Position numbers and translations under genes: made by a program. Under the pieces are notes generated by a model. The model was given only the letters and a program-made list of their open reading frames with translations. It ran no database searches and was not told the DNA's origin. From an uncultured Selenomonas sp. (GTDB taxonomy: Bacteria; Bacillota; Negativicutes; Selenomonadales; Selenomonadaceae), in assembly GCA_947167105.1 (NCBI GenBank), contig CAMVGU010000001.1, positions 62,001 through 126,000 on the forward strand: DNA of 64,000 bases. Reading direction: 5' to 3'. Below, in pieces: positions 44,192 to 52,047 of this stretch. Each line of letters opens with the position of its first letter. The stretch's first letter is position 1.

Positions 44192-45280
44192 GTGCCAGAG
44201 GATAAAGAAATAAATCAGGGAAAAGATACGAAAACGGAACAGGAAGAAGATGTTACAGAAAAGGCTCAATACATACTGAAATTCGGCGTAATCGGCCTGT
44301 TGCTGCTGGCCGTCGTAAGCGCGGGAGGGCTTTACCTGTTCAGGCACAGCCATAACTATATGACTGTTTATGATGCGCAAGTAGCCAGCCAGCAGGTAGG
44401 CGTCAGGGCCAGAGCTGACGGCAGGATTACGGAAATAACAGTGGCGGATGGCTCATATGTTGAAGCTGGTGATGTCATTGCCAGGGTGGCGGTGAATGTC
44501 ACGGAGGAACAGATCAGGCAACTGGAGCAGACGGTGGAGCTTTCCCAGAAGAATCTGGAGCAGTTGAAGCGAGGTCAGACTGTAACGGTGCCGGCTGCAA
44601 GCTCCGGCGGCTATAATCCGGCTTCACAGCAGCAGGTTGCCCAAGCGGCTGCCCGTATGCAGCGCATGAACGAGCTGTTTGAAATGGGAGCTATAAGTGC
44701 GGTCAAGCGTGACGAGGCTGTGGCTGATTATCAGGCAGCCCAGGCGGCTGCCTCCAGTGCGCCCAGCATCAGCATGCAGACCATTACCCGTCCGACAGAC
44801 CCAAAAATCATTGAACAGGCGGAATTGCAGCTAAAGCAGGCACAGGCAGCACTCACCAATGCCCAACAGGATGCACAGGCCACGGAAATCCTGGCACCAG
44901 TCGCAGGCACTGTCTACTATACTGATGTGCAGACGGACAGCGAGGTCAAGGCCGGTCAGACCATTATGCGCATCGGTGATGCGGCCAATGTCTGGATTGA
45001 AGCAAGGCTGACCCAGGAACAGACCGATAAGGTACGCCTGGGCCAGTTCGCCAGTTATGAAGTTGACGGGCGTGAGCTGCAAGGAGCCGTGGAGGACATC
45101 CGCAAACCTGAACAAGATGGCCAGGAAGCAGAAGACAAGTCCGAAAACACGGCCAACACGGAAGCCGGTGCGCCGGAGCCGGAGGGCTTGACTGTGGTCA
45201 GGATCACGTTACCGCAGGAGCAGTCCCAGGATCTGCGGCCGGGCACTAAAGCAGTTGTGAAGCTGGCACTGGGCAGCTAG
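44192..45280 (+). CDS. HlyD/EmrA-family membrane fusion (adaptor) protein
   Basis: A 362-residue adaptor starting at GTG 44192 with SD GGGGGG upstream. A charged cytoplasmic start is followed by one membrane segment (about residues 33-50, FGVIGLLLLAVVSAGGLYLF). Then come a lipoyl-like half (GVRARADGRITEITVADGSYVEAGDVIA), a Gln-rich coiled coil (about 105-215) and the second half-motif (ATEILAPVAGTVYYTDVQTDSEVKAGQTI). Such adaptors link an inner-membrane pump to an outer-membrane channel, which fits a diderm host. No pump or TolC gene is adjacent: alaS precedes it and a terminator follows. Confidence 0.87.
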   Translation: MPEDKEINQGKDTKTEQEEDVTEKAQYILKFGVIGLLLLAVVSAGGLYLFRHSHNYMTVYDAQVASQQVGVRARADGRITEITVADGSYVEAGDVIARVAVNVTEEQIRQLEQTVELSQKNLEQLKRGQTVTVPAASSGGYNPASQQQVAQAAARMQRMNELFEMGAISAVKRDEAVADYQAAQAAASSAPSISMQTITRPTDPKIIEQAELQLKQAQAALTNAQQDAQATEILAPVAGTVYYTDVQTDSEVKAGQTIMRIGDAANVWIEARLTQEQTDKVRLGQFASYEVDGRELQGAVEDIRKPEQDGQEAEDKSENTANTEAGAPEPEGLTVVRITLPQEQSQDLRPGTKAVVKLALGS

Positions 45281-45308
45281 GACTGAAAAGTACATATGTG
45301 ATACCTTG

Positions 45309-45338
45309 GAGCTACGGGCCTTCCGTGGCTCTTTTTTT
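45309..45338 (+). terminator. Rho-independent terminator after the HlyD-like gene
   Basis: A 9-bp stem with one G-U pair (GAGCTACGG / CCGTGGCTC), a 5-base loop (GCCTT) and seven T. Confidence 0.9.
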
Positions 45339-45349
45339 ATTTCATTTCA

Positions 45350-45379
45350 ATTGCAATATTTTTGCAATGATGGTAGAAT
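45350..45379 (+). promoter_or_regulatory. Promoter of the RNase J gene with inverted repeat
   Basis: -35 TTGCAA (45351-45356), a 17-base spacer and -10 TAGAAT (45374-45379). An inverted repeat ATTGCAA-TATTT-TTGCAAT (45350-45368) covers the -35 and half of the spacer and could be an operator. Confidence 0.6.
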
Positions 45380-45385
45380 ATAAAG

Positions 45386-45568
45386 CGAATGAATTGATCG
45401 GATAAGCGGGTTTGCCTGGGATAGCGAACGGTTGTCCCTGCACGGCAGAGCTGCACGACAGTATCATATGGCATCGCAAGCGGACAGGCCTTTTAGAGGT
45501 TTGTTTAGGTTTTTTCGTGTGTATTTTTAGGATTTGTGTATATATTTTTGTTTCGGAGGTGTCTTTTT
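45386..45568 (+). other. Long structured leader of the RNase J gene
   Basis: About 180 bases between the promoter and the start. The first ~120 bases can pair with themselves: GCCTG near 45414 and TGTCC near 45434 are complementary to GGACAGGC near 45482-45489, with a smaller TGCACGGCAGAGCTGCA element in between. The last part is T-rich. It could be a 5' regulatory leader or a small RNA; no known riboswitch or RNA family is recognised. Confidence 0.45.
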
Positions 45569-47233
45569 TTGTCTAAAGGAGCGCAAAAATTACAGGTCAT
45601 TCCCTTGGGCGGACTGGGTGAAATCGGCAAGAACATGACGGTTATACGTGTAGATGACGAGATATTGATCATAGATTCCGGCTTGATGTTCCCCGATGAG
45701 GATATGCTGGGCGTTGATCTGGTCATACCGGATATATCCTACCTGGTTGAAAATAAGGACAAAATCAAGGCCATAGTGCTGACCCATGGCCATGAAGATC
45801 ACATAGGCGCACTGCCGTATGTGCTCAAACAGATCAATGTGCCGGTCTATGGCACACGCCTGACTCTTGGCATCCTGACGGGCCGTCTGCAGGAAAATGG
45901 TGTGGACTCCGGCAATCTGCATGCCGTAAGCCAGGGCGACATTATCAATGCCGGCTGTTTCAGTGTGGGATTCATTCGCGTGAACCACTCCATACCTGAC
46001 GCAGTGGGTCTTTCCATCAAGACGCCGGTGGGCATGATTGTGCATACCGGTGACTTCAAGCTCGACTATACACCTATAGACAGCAAGATGACTGATTTCC
46101 GCCGTTTTGCTGAATTGGGCAACAAAGGCGTGCTGCTGCTGATGGCCGATAGTACGAATGCAGAATCCGAAGGACATACGGCCAGCGAGAGCACGGTAGG
46201 GACAGCTTTTGACCGTGAATTTCATAATGCACGCGGCCGTATTATTGTCGCGACCTTCTCATCGAACGTACACCGCATCCAACAGGTCATTGATACAGCG
46301 GTACATTACAAGCGCAAAGTTGCAGTACTCGGACGCAGCATGGTGAATGTGGTCGGCATCTCCATGGAATTGGGCTATATGCATGCACCCGAAGGCACAA
46401 TCATCGACATAGACGAGATTGACAACTATCGCGCCGAGCAGATCGTTATCTGCACAACTGGCAGCCAGGGTGAGCCAATGTCTGCTCTGACACGCATGTC
46501 GGCCTCTGATCACCGCAAGGTCACTATTGTGCCTGGTGACACTGTCATTATTTCCGCCAATCCTATACCCGGCAATGAAAAATTGGTTGTAAAGACCATC
46601 GACAACCTTATGAAACTGGGCGCGAATGTCATCTATGGCCGCAATAAGGGCATCCATGTGTCCGGCCATGCCAGCCGCGAAGAGCTGAAGCTGATGCATA
46701 ACCTTGTGCGCCCGAGATTTTTCATGCCTGTGCATGGTGAATATCACATGCTTGTGCAGCATGCAAAGCTCGCCCGTGACATGGGTATGCCTAAGGAGAA
46801 TGTCTTCATAGGTGAGAATGGTACGGTCATGGAGTTCACGCGCGACAAGGGGACTGTTGCCGGCAAGGTACAGGCGGGCATGGTCATGGTAGATGGCCTT
46901 GGTGTCGGCGATGTGGGCAATATCGTGTTGCGTGACCGCCGCCAACTCTCCCAGGATGGCATCCTGATTGTCGTTGTGACGATGAACAAGCAGACCAACC
47001 GTGTCGTAGCCGGCCCGGACATCGTGTCCCGCGGCTTTGTTTATGTGCGTGAGTCCGAAGCCCTGATGGATGAGGCCCGCGCTCGTGTGCAGCAGGCTTT
47101 GGAACGCTGTGAGGATGAAGGGGTCAAGGAATGGGCCGCTATCAAGGCAAACGTGCGCGATGCGCTGGGCCGCTATCTTTTCGACAAGACTCGCCGACGT
47201 CCCATGATACTGCCTATAATCATGGAACTTTGA
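45569..47233 (+). CDS. rnj: Ribonuclease J
   Basis: A 554-residue metallo-beta-lactamase / beta-CASP ribonuclease with 5'-exo and endonuclease activity in mRNA turnover and rRNA maturation. TTG 45569 lies 9 bases after SD GGAGG; the GTG at 45536 is upstream of the SD. Motifs: VIPLGGLGEIGKNMTVI, the zinc site LTHGHEDHIGALPYV, VHTGDFKLDYTP, the beta-CASP motif LLMADSTNAESEG, and HVSGHASREELKLMHNLVRPRFFMPVHGEYHML. Only one RNase J copy is in the window, so J1 or J2 cannot be chosen. Confidence 0.96.
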   Translation: MSKGAQKLQVIPLGGLGEIGKNMTVIRVDDEILIIDSGLMFPDEDMLGVDLVIPDISYLVENKDKIKAIVLTHGHEDHIGALPYVLKQINVPVYGTRLTLGILTGRLQENGVDSGNLHAVSQGDIINAGCFSVGFIRVNHSIPDAVGLSIKTPVGMIVHTGDFKLDYTPIDSKMTDFRRFAELGNKGVLLLMADSTNAESEGHTASESTVGTAFDREFHNARGRIIVATFSSNVHRIQQVIDTAVHYKRKVAVLGRSMVNVVGISMELGYMHAPEGTIIDIDEIDNYRAEQIVICTTGSQGEPMSALTRMSASDHRKVTIVPGDTVIISANPIPGNEKLVVKTIDNLMKLGANVIYGRNKGIHVSGHASREELKLMHNLVRPRFFMPVHGEYHMLVQHAKLARDMGMPKENVFIGENGTVMEFTRDKGTVAGKVQAGMVMVDGLGVGDVGNIVLRDRRQLSQDGILIVVVTMNKQTNRVVAGPDIVSRGFVYVRESEALMDEARARVQQALERCEDEGVKEWAAIKANVRDALGRYLFDKTRRRPMILPIIMEL

Positions 47234-47267
47234 TATGCAGGGATACTAAGTTCAGGAGGGGATGCAT

Positions 47268-47786
47268 ATGAGCAATATTTTTCCATACAAGTCTGTGATG
47301 CCGAAAATCGGTGATAACGTCTTTGTAGCTCCTACAGCGTCACTGGTCGGTGATGTGACGCTGGGGGATAATTCCAGCGTATGGTTCAATGCAGTGGTGC
47401 GAGGCGACTTTCAGCCGGTAGTCATAGGTAAGGGCACAAATATCCAGGACAATGCAACTGTGCATGTCATGGGTGACAAGCCGACCATCATTGGCGACGG
47501 GGTGACTATTGGACACAATGCAATCATTCACTGCGGCCGCATAGGCAATAACTGCCTGGTGGGCATGGGCACTATTGTCCTGGGGTATACTGATATAGGC
47601 GATAATGTCATCATCGGTGCCGGGAGCCTGCTGACGCAGCATAAGAAGATACCGAGCAACTCTCTTGTCTTTGGCAATCCGGCTAAAATCATCCGTGGCC
47701 TGCGTGAAGATGAAATCGAGGCACTGGCGGCATCGGCGGAGAATTATCATAAATTGGCAGAACGCTACGAGGCAGAGCTGCTCTGA
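47268..47786 (+). CDS. Gamma-carbonic-anhydrase-like hexapeptide protein
   Basis: A 172-residue left-handed beta-helix protein. ATG 47268 is 8 bases after SD GGAGG; ATG 47262 is too close. Hexapeptide repeats run from about residue 15 to 140 (PTASLVGDVTLGDNSSVWFNAVVRGD...). The metal-binding histidines are in NATVHVM and GHNAIIHCG, as in Cam/CaiE/YrdA-type proteins. Many members of this family have no proven carbonic anhydrase activity, so the name stays general. It lies between rnj and ndk. Confidence 0.92.
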   Translation: MSNIFPYKSVMPKIGDNVFVAPTASLVGDVTLGDNSSVWFNAVVRGDFQPVVIGKGTNIQDNATVHVMGDKPTIIGDGVTIGHNAIIHCGRIGNNCLVGMGTIVLGYTDIGDNVIIGAGSLLTQHKKIPSNSLVFGNPAKIIRGLREDEIEALAASAENYHKLAERYEAELL

Positions 47787-47814
47787 TAGGAACACAGTAA
47801 GGGGATTGAAATCT

Positions 47815-48261
47815 ATGGCGAATCTGGAAAAGACTCTCGTGCTCATCAAGCCGGATGCTTTCAGCAAGCATTACAGCGGTGATATCATCAAGATTTATGA
47901 AAAAGAGGGCTTTCGCATCGTGGCGATGAAGCTCCTGAAAATGGATGAACGTCTGGCTTCCATTCACTATGCGGAGCATATAGGCAGGCCGTACTATGAA
48001 GATTTGGTAGGCTTTATGACCTCTGCCCCGATTATCGCAATGGTGCTGGAAGGCGAGGACGCGATTGCACGCGTGCGTACCCTCAACGGCAAGACTAATC
48101 CGGTTGAGGCGGCTGAGGGCACTATCCGCAAGCTCTATGCGTCCAGTGGCAGCCGCAATGCAGTACATGCTTCTGACAGCCCGGAGAATGCTGAGCGCGA
48201 AATCCATATTTTCTTTAATGAGACAGAGATCCTTGATGGTAAGTATCAGCCGAAGGCATGA
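47815..48261 (+). CDS. ndk: Nucleoside-diphosphate kinase
   Basis: A 148-residue enzyme that passes phosphate between nucleoside tri- and diphosphates. The start is ATG 47815, giving MANLEKTLVLIKPDAF; the longer frame upstream overlaps the previous gene. The phosphohistidine is His118 in SRNAVHASDSPENAEREI. Other motifs: EHIGRPYYEDLVGFM and NGKTNPVEAAEGTIRK. A terminator follows 8 bases after the stop. Confidence 0.97.
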   Translation: MANLEKTLVLIKPDAFSKHYSGDIIKIYEKEGFRIVAMKLLKMDERLASIHYAEHIGRPYYEDLVGFMTSAPIIAMVLEGEDAIARVRTLNGKTNPVEAAEGTIRKLYASSGSRNAVHASDSPENAEREIHIFFNETEILDGKYQPKA

Positions 48262-48269
48262 ATTAAGAG

Positions 48270-48297
48270 GCGCAACCGGTAAGGTTGTGCTTTTTTT
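48270..48297 (+). terminator. Rho-independent terminator after ndk
   Basis: An 8-bp stem with one G-U pair (GCGCAACC / GGTTGTGC), a 5-base loop (GGTAA) and seven T. Confidence 0.92.
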
Positions 48298-48429
48298 GTG
48301 AAAAAGTTCCATTTTCTTCTGATATTCGTGTTTTCCTTGCAGGATATTTCACATTTTCAGAGAATAGGGAAAATATGGATTGTAGCAGGATGGCGTTTAA
48401 ATGTCTCAGCTTTCAGAGGAGGAATAGTC

Positions 48430-50505
48430 GTGAAAACGTACAAGAGCACGAATATCCGCAATGTGGCGGTGGTGGGGCATGGCAAGACAGGCAAGACCAG
48501 CCTGCTGGATGCCTGCTTGTTTGACAGCGGCGCTGTCAAGCGTCTCGGTAATGTCGAGGACGGCTCGAGCGCGCTGGACTACGAAGCAGAAGAAGCCAAA
48601 CGCCAGATGACCATCAGTGCCAAGCTGGTTGCTTGCGAATGGAGCGAGTTCAAGCTGAACCTCCTGGAAACTCCGGGCTATGCTGATTTTGTAGGCGATG
48701 TAAAGGGTGCCCTCACGGCTGCGGACAGTGCCCTGATTGTACTTTCAGCTCCGGCAGGTGTCGAGGTGGAAACGGAGAAGCTGTGGAATTATGCAGAGGG
48801 GATGGAACTTCCGCGTGCGTTCTTCGTGAACAAGATGGATCGCGAACATGCAAATTTTACCGGCGTGGTAGAAGAACTGCGTGCTAAATTCGGTTCGGGA
48901 GTCGTGCCGGTGCAGGTGCCTATTGGCAAGGAAGCAGCTTTCCAGGGGGTGGCTGATCTTTTAACGCTGCACATGAAGATTGTCTCGAAGGACAATGAGG
49001 CGGATTTTGTAGTCAAGGATTTGCCGGAATACATCAAAGGAGAAGTCGAAGAAGCACGCCAACAGCTCATAGAGGCCGTGGCTGAGTTTAATGACGAACT
49101 GATGGAGAAATACATCGAAGGTGCAGAGCTCACGGAAGTCGAGGTGGCGGCCGCTCTTATCGAAGGCATCCAGGCATGCAGGATATTCCCTGTCTTCTGC
49201 GGCTCGGCCAAGCAAAACATCGGCGTGAAGAATTTGATGAACGGGATTGTTGAGTACCTGCCGACGCCGTACTTCCATGTGGCTATCGGCACTAACCCTG
49301 CCGATGGGGAAATCAGGGAGCGCAAGACAGAAGATGCCTTCTCGGCCCAGGTGTGGAAGACCGTGGTAGATCCCTTTGTCGGCCGCCAGAGTTTCATGCG
49401 CGTCTTCTCCGGGGCCATGAAAGGTGATGCGTCTTACTACAATCCGAGAACCGGCGAGGCTGAGCGCGTTGGCACGCTTTTCACCATGCAGGGCAAGCAG
49501 CAGCATAACCTGAACCAGGTGGAAGCAGGCGATATTGTCGTGACATCAAAGCTCCAAGCCGTTAAGACCGGCGATACCCTCTGTGACAAGAACGATCCAA
49601 TCCAGTATGAGGCCATAGAGTACCCGGAGGCCATGCTGGAGATGGCTGCTTCTGCCGCCAAGAAGGGTGATGAGGACAAGGTATTCTCTGCCATTGCCAA
49701 ACAGCAGGAGGAAGACCCGACTATCCTGGTGGATAAGAATTCTGAGACCCGCCAGACGTTGCTCCGGGGCATTGGCGAGGTGCATTTGGAAATTCTTGCA
49801 GAAAAGCTGCAGCGTAAGTTCGGCGTACAGCTTAAGCTGGATAAACCGCGTGTTGCTTACCGTGAGACCATCCGTAAGACGGTGAAGGTGCAGGGCAAGC
49901 ACAAGAAGCAGAGCGGCGGGCACGGTCAGTATGGTGACGTGTGGCTGGAAATCTCACCCCAGCCGGCCGGTCAGGGCAATGAATTCACTGAGACTATTTT
50001 CGGCGGCAGCGTGCCGCGCCAGTATATACCTGCGGTGGAAAAAGGCACGGCGGAGACTTTGGCTCAGGGCATCCTGGCCGGTTATCCGGTGGTGGATGTG
50101 AAGGTCAACCTCTATGACGGCTCCTATCACGCAGTCGATTCCTCCGAAGCGGCCTTTAAGACAGCCACGGCACTGGCCCTGAAGAAAGGGGTCATGGAGG
50201 CCAGCCCTGTGCTGCTGGAGCCGATTGATAATATCAAGGTCACGGCACCGGAGTATTATATGGGAGATGTGATGGGGCGGCTGAACTCGAAACGTGCGCA
50301 TATCATGGGCGTAGACAGCAAAGGCCATGATATGAGCGTTATTCAGGCCACCATTCCTGTAGCAGAACTTTATAAGTTTGCCACGGATTTGCGCTCTCTG
50401 ACACAGGGGCGCGGCTCCTACAGCTTGGAATTCTCGCATTATGAGCCTATGCCGGAAAAAGCGGCAGAGGCCATCGTCGCGGAAGCCAGGGCTGAAAAGA
50501 ATTGA
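48430..50505 (+). CDS. Elongation factor G-like GTPase (EF-G paralogue)
   Basis: A 691-residue translational GTPase starting at GTG 48430, 7 bases after SD GAGGAGG; the longer frame would run through the ndk terminator. Domain order is that of EF-G, with G1 GHGKTGKT (16-23) and G4 NKMD. The G3 motif, DTPGH in normal EF-G, reads ETPGY (Glu80, Tyr84), so the catalytic His is missing, as in EF-G2-type paralogues that have Tyr there. It is not in a str operon (no rpsL, rpsG or tuf nearby). It is probably a second EF-G with a recycling or stress role; the standard fusA would lie elsewhere. Confidence 0.88.
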   Translation: MKTYKSTNIRNVAVVGHGKTGKTSLLDACLFDSGAVKRLGNVEDGSSALDYEAEEAKRQMTISAKLVACEWSEFKLNLLETPGYADFVGDVKGALTAADSALIVLSAPAGVEVETEKLWNYAEGMELPRAFFVNKMDREHANFTGVVEELRAKFGSGVVPVQVPIGKEAAFQGVADLLTLHMKIVSKDNEADFVVKDLPEYIKGEVEEARQQLIEAVAEFNDELMEKYIEGAELTEVEVAAALIEGIQACRIFPVFCGSAKQNIGVKNLMNGIVEYLPTPYFHVAIGTNPADGEIRERKTEDAFSAQVWKTVVDPFVGRQSFMRVFSGAMKGDASYYNPRTGEAERVGTLFTMQGKQQHNLNQVEAGDIVVTSKLQAVKTGDTLCDKNDPIQYEAIEYPEAMLEMAASAAKKGDEDKVFSAIAKQQEEDPTILVDKNSETRQTLLRGIGEVHLEILAEKLQRKFGVQLKLDKPRVAYRETIRKTVKVQGKHKKQSGGHGQYGDVWLEISPQPAGQGNEFTETIFGGSVPRQYIPAVEKGTAETLAQGILAGYPVVDVKVNLYDGSYHAVDSSEAAFKTATALALKKGVMEASPVLLEPIDNIKVTAPEYYMGDVMGRLNSKRAHIMGVDSKGHDMSVIQATIPVAELYKFATDLRSLTQGRGSYSLEFSHYEPMPEKAAEAIVAEARAEKN

Positions 50506-50523
50506 ATTTCCGCGGAAAAACAG

Positions 50524-50553
50524 CCGGCGGGCAGCAGTTGCCTGCCGGTTTTT
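50524..50553 (+). terminator. Rho-independent terminator after the EF-G-like gene
   Basis: A 10-bp stem with one G-U pair (CCGGCGGGCA / TGCCTGCCGG), a 5-base loop (GCAGT) and five T. Confidence 0.92.
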
Positions 50554-50575
50554 CATTTCTTTGGCAGGTAGGGTG

Positions 50576-50604
50576 TTGAAAATTATAGACAAATGCGCTA
50601 ACAT
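50576..50604 (+). promoter_or_regulatory. Promoter upstream of the L,D-transpeptidase gene
   Basis: TTGAAA (50576-50581), a 17-base spacer and TAACAT (50599-50604), just after the terminator and about 75 bases before the start. Confidence 0.6.
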
Positions 50605-50679
50605 AGATAGGAATATTTAATCACCGTTGTCAGGCAATGCCGACAGATTTTAGAAACAGGAGAATCAGGGAGAATGAAA

Positions 50680-52023
50680 ATGAGCAGGAAACAATGGCGG
50701 AAGCTGGGCGCTGGCGTGCTGGTGTCTTTGTTTATGGGATTTGCATCATGGAGTCCTGCGGCAGCCGCAGAGCCGACGGCTGCTGTAGCAGAGCAGACGG
50801 AAGTGAGCAAGCGTATTGTCATCAACTTGGCTGCTCGCTCCATTGCACTGTTCAAGAACGATGAAAAGGTCTATCTTTTCCCCATCGGTCCGGGTAAGGC
50901 TTCTACGCCGACGCCGACCGGATATTATAAAATCCTATCGAAAGATGTTGACCCGAGCTGGACTGACCCGGCTACGGGTTACTCCATAGCTTCCGGTGAG
51001 GATTGCCCCCTTGGGTACCGGTGGATGCAGATTCAGGGCAACTACGGCATCCACGGCACGAACAATCCGAGCTCTATTGGTCATTATGTGTCCAATGGCT
51101 GCATACGCATGTATGAGGAGGATGTGGAAAAGCTGTTTGACGCGGTGGACGTGGGTACACCGGTGGAAATCACCTACAATCGTGTGGTCGTGGAGAAAGC
51201 GCCTGACAGTACCATTGTCTATTATATTTACCCTGATGGCTACGGCTGGCAGTCCGTTACTGTAGCGGATGTCAAGAATTGGCTGAAGGGCTACGGCGTG
51301 GAGAACTTCGAGAGTGACGAGGAGATCGAAAAGAAGATCAATGCCTCCAATGGGGAGCCTACCTATATTGCGAAGGTCTATCCGCTGTTTGTGAATGGCA
51401 AAAAAGTCGATAGCAAAGCTGTGATCCAGGGAGATGTGACTTATCTGCCGGTGGTGGATATAGCCAAGACCTTGAATGTTTCCACGGGCTGGAAGCCGAA
51501 TGAAAAACTGCTGGTTTCGGCCTTTGGTGAGGCTGTGGGCTACGATAAGAAGGAAGTGCTGTATTGCAATGCCGATGATGCAGCCAAGCTGTTTCATGTA
51601 GATGGTGGCCTGACCAAGAAGGGTACCTATGAATTGAAGGCAGTTTCCAACGCAATCGTGCCTATAGTGCGCGGAGATCAGCCGCTGCCGGGCAGCAATA
51701 CGCCGGAGAGCAATAAAACGGATACAACCGTTCCCGGTACTGCCCAGCCTGGAGCCGCTGCCAATACGAGCAGACCTGACAGCACCGCCAATCCTGCCTC
51801 CCAGAGCGGAACTGCAGCAAAGCAGACTGCACCGCGCTCCGCTGCCGAGGCAGAGCAGCAGGCACAGGCCGAGGCTGCTGCTAAGGTGAAGGCTGCCCAA
51901 CAGAAGGAGGCCGAGAGGGAAGCTGCTGCCCAGGCAGACAGGGCCAAGGCAGATACTTCGGTCAAAACCGTGAAGACAACCAGGACAGAAAGCTCGACCA
52001 CGATTGTGAGCACAGCTCGCTGA
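50680..52023 (+). CDS. Secreted L,D-transpeptidase (YkuD domain)
   Basis: A 447-residue exported protein. ATG 50680 is 7 bases after SD AGGGAG; ATG 50674 is too near. A signal peptide (RKLGAGVLVSLFMGFASWSPAAAA) is followed by a YkuD domain (about 40-170) with the active-site pattern IHGTN ... HYVSNGCIRMY, His125 and Cys141. A second region (about 240-330, with KVYPLFVNGKKVDSKAV and VTYLPVVDIAKTL) looks like a copper-amine-oxidase-N-type stalk domain. The last ~110 residues are Ala/Gln/Thr-rich low complexity. It would make 3-3 crosslinks or attach proteins to peptidoglycan. Confidence 0.9.
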   Translation: MSRKQWRKLGAGVLVSLFMGFASWSPAAAAEPTAAVAEQTEVSKRIVINLAARSIALFKNDEKVYLFPIGPGKASTPTPTGYYKILSKDVDPSWTDPATGYSIASGEDCPLGYRWMQIQGNYGIHGTNNPSSIGHYVSNGCIRMYEEDVEKLFDAVDVGTPVEITYNRVVVEKAPDSTIVYYIYPDGYGWQSVTVADVKNWLKGYGVENFESDEEIEKKINASNGEPTYIAKVYPLFVNGKKVDSKAVIQGDVTYLPVVDIAKTLNVSTGWKPNEKLLVSAFGEAVGYDKKEVLYCNADDAAKLFHVDGGLTKKGTYELKAVSNAIVPIVRGDQPLPGSNTPESNKTDTTVPGTAQPGAAANTSRPDSTANPASQSGTAAKQTAPRSAAEAEQQAQAEAAAKVKAAQQKEAEREAAAQADRAKADTSVKTVKTTRTESSTTIVSTAR

Positions 52024-52047
52024 ACTGGAGCATAAGGAGGAATTCCG

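Noticed and set aside
45386..45500. SRP RNA, 6S RNA or tmRNA in the RNase J leader
   Set aside because: None of the conserved core sequences of these RNAs is visible; kept only as a structured leader.
48298..48429. A longer start for the EF-G-like protein
   Set aside because: It would begin right after the ndk terminator T-run; the added residues are unlike any EF-G and a strong SD precedes GTG 48430.
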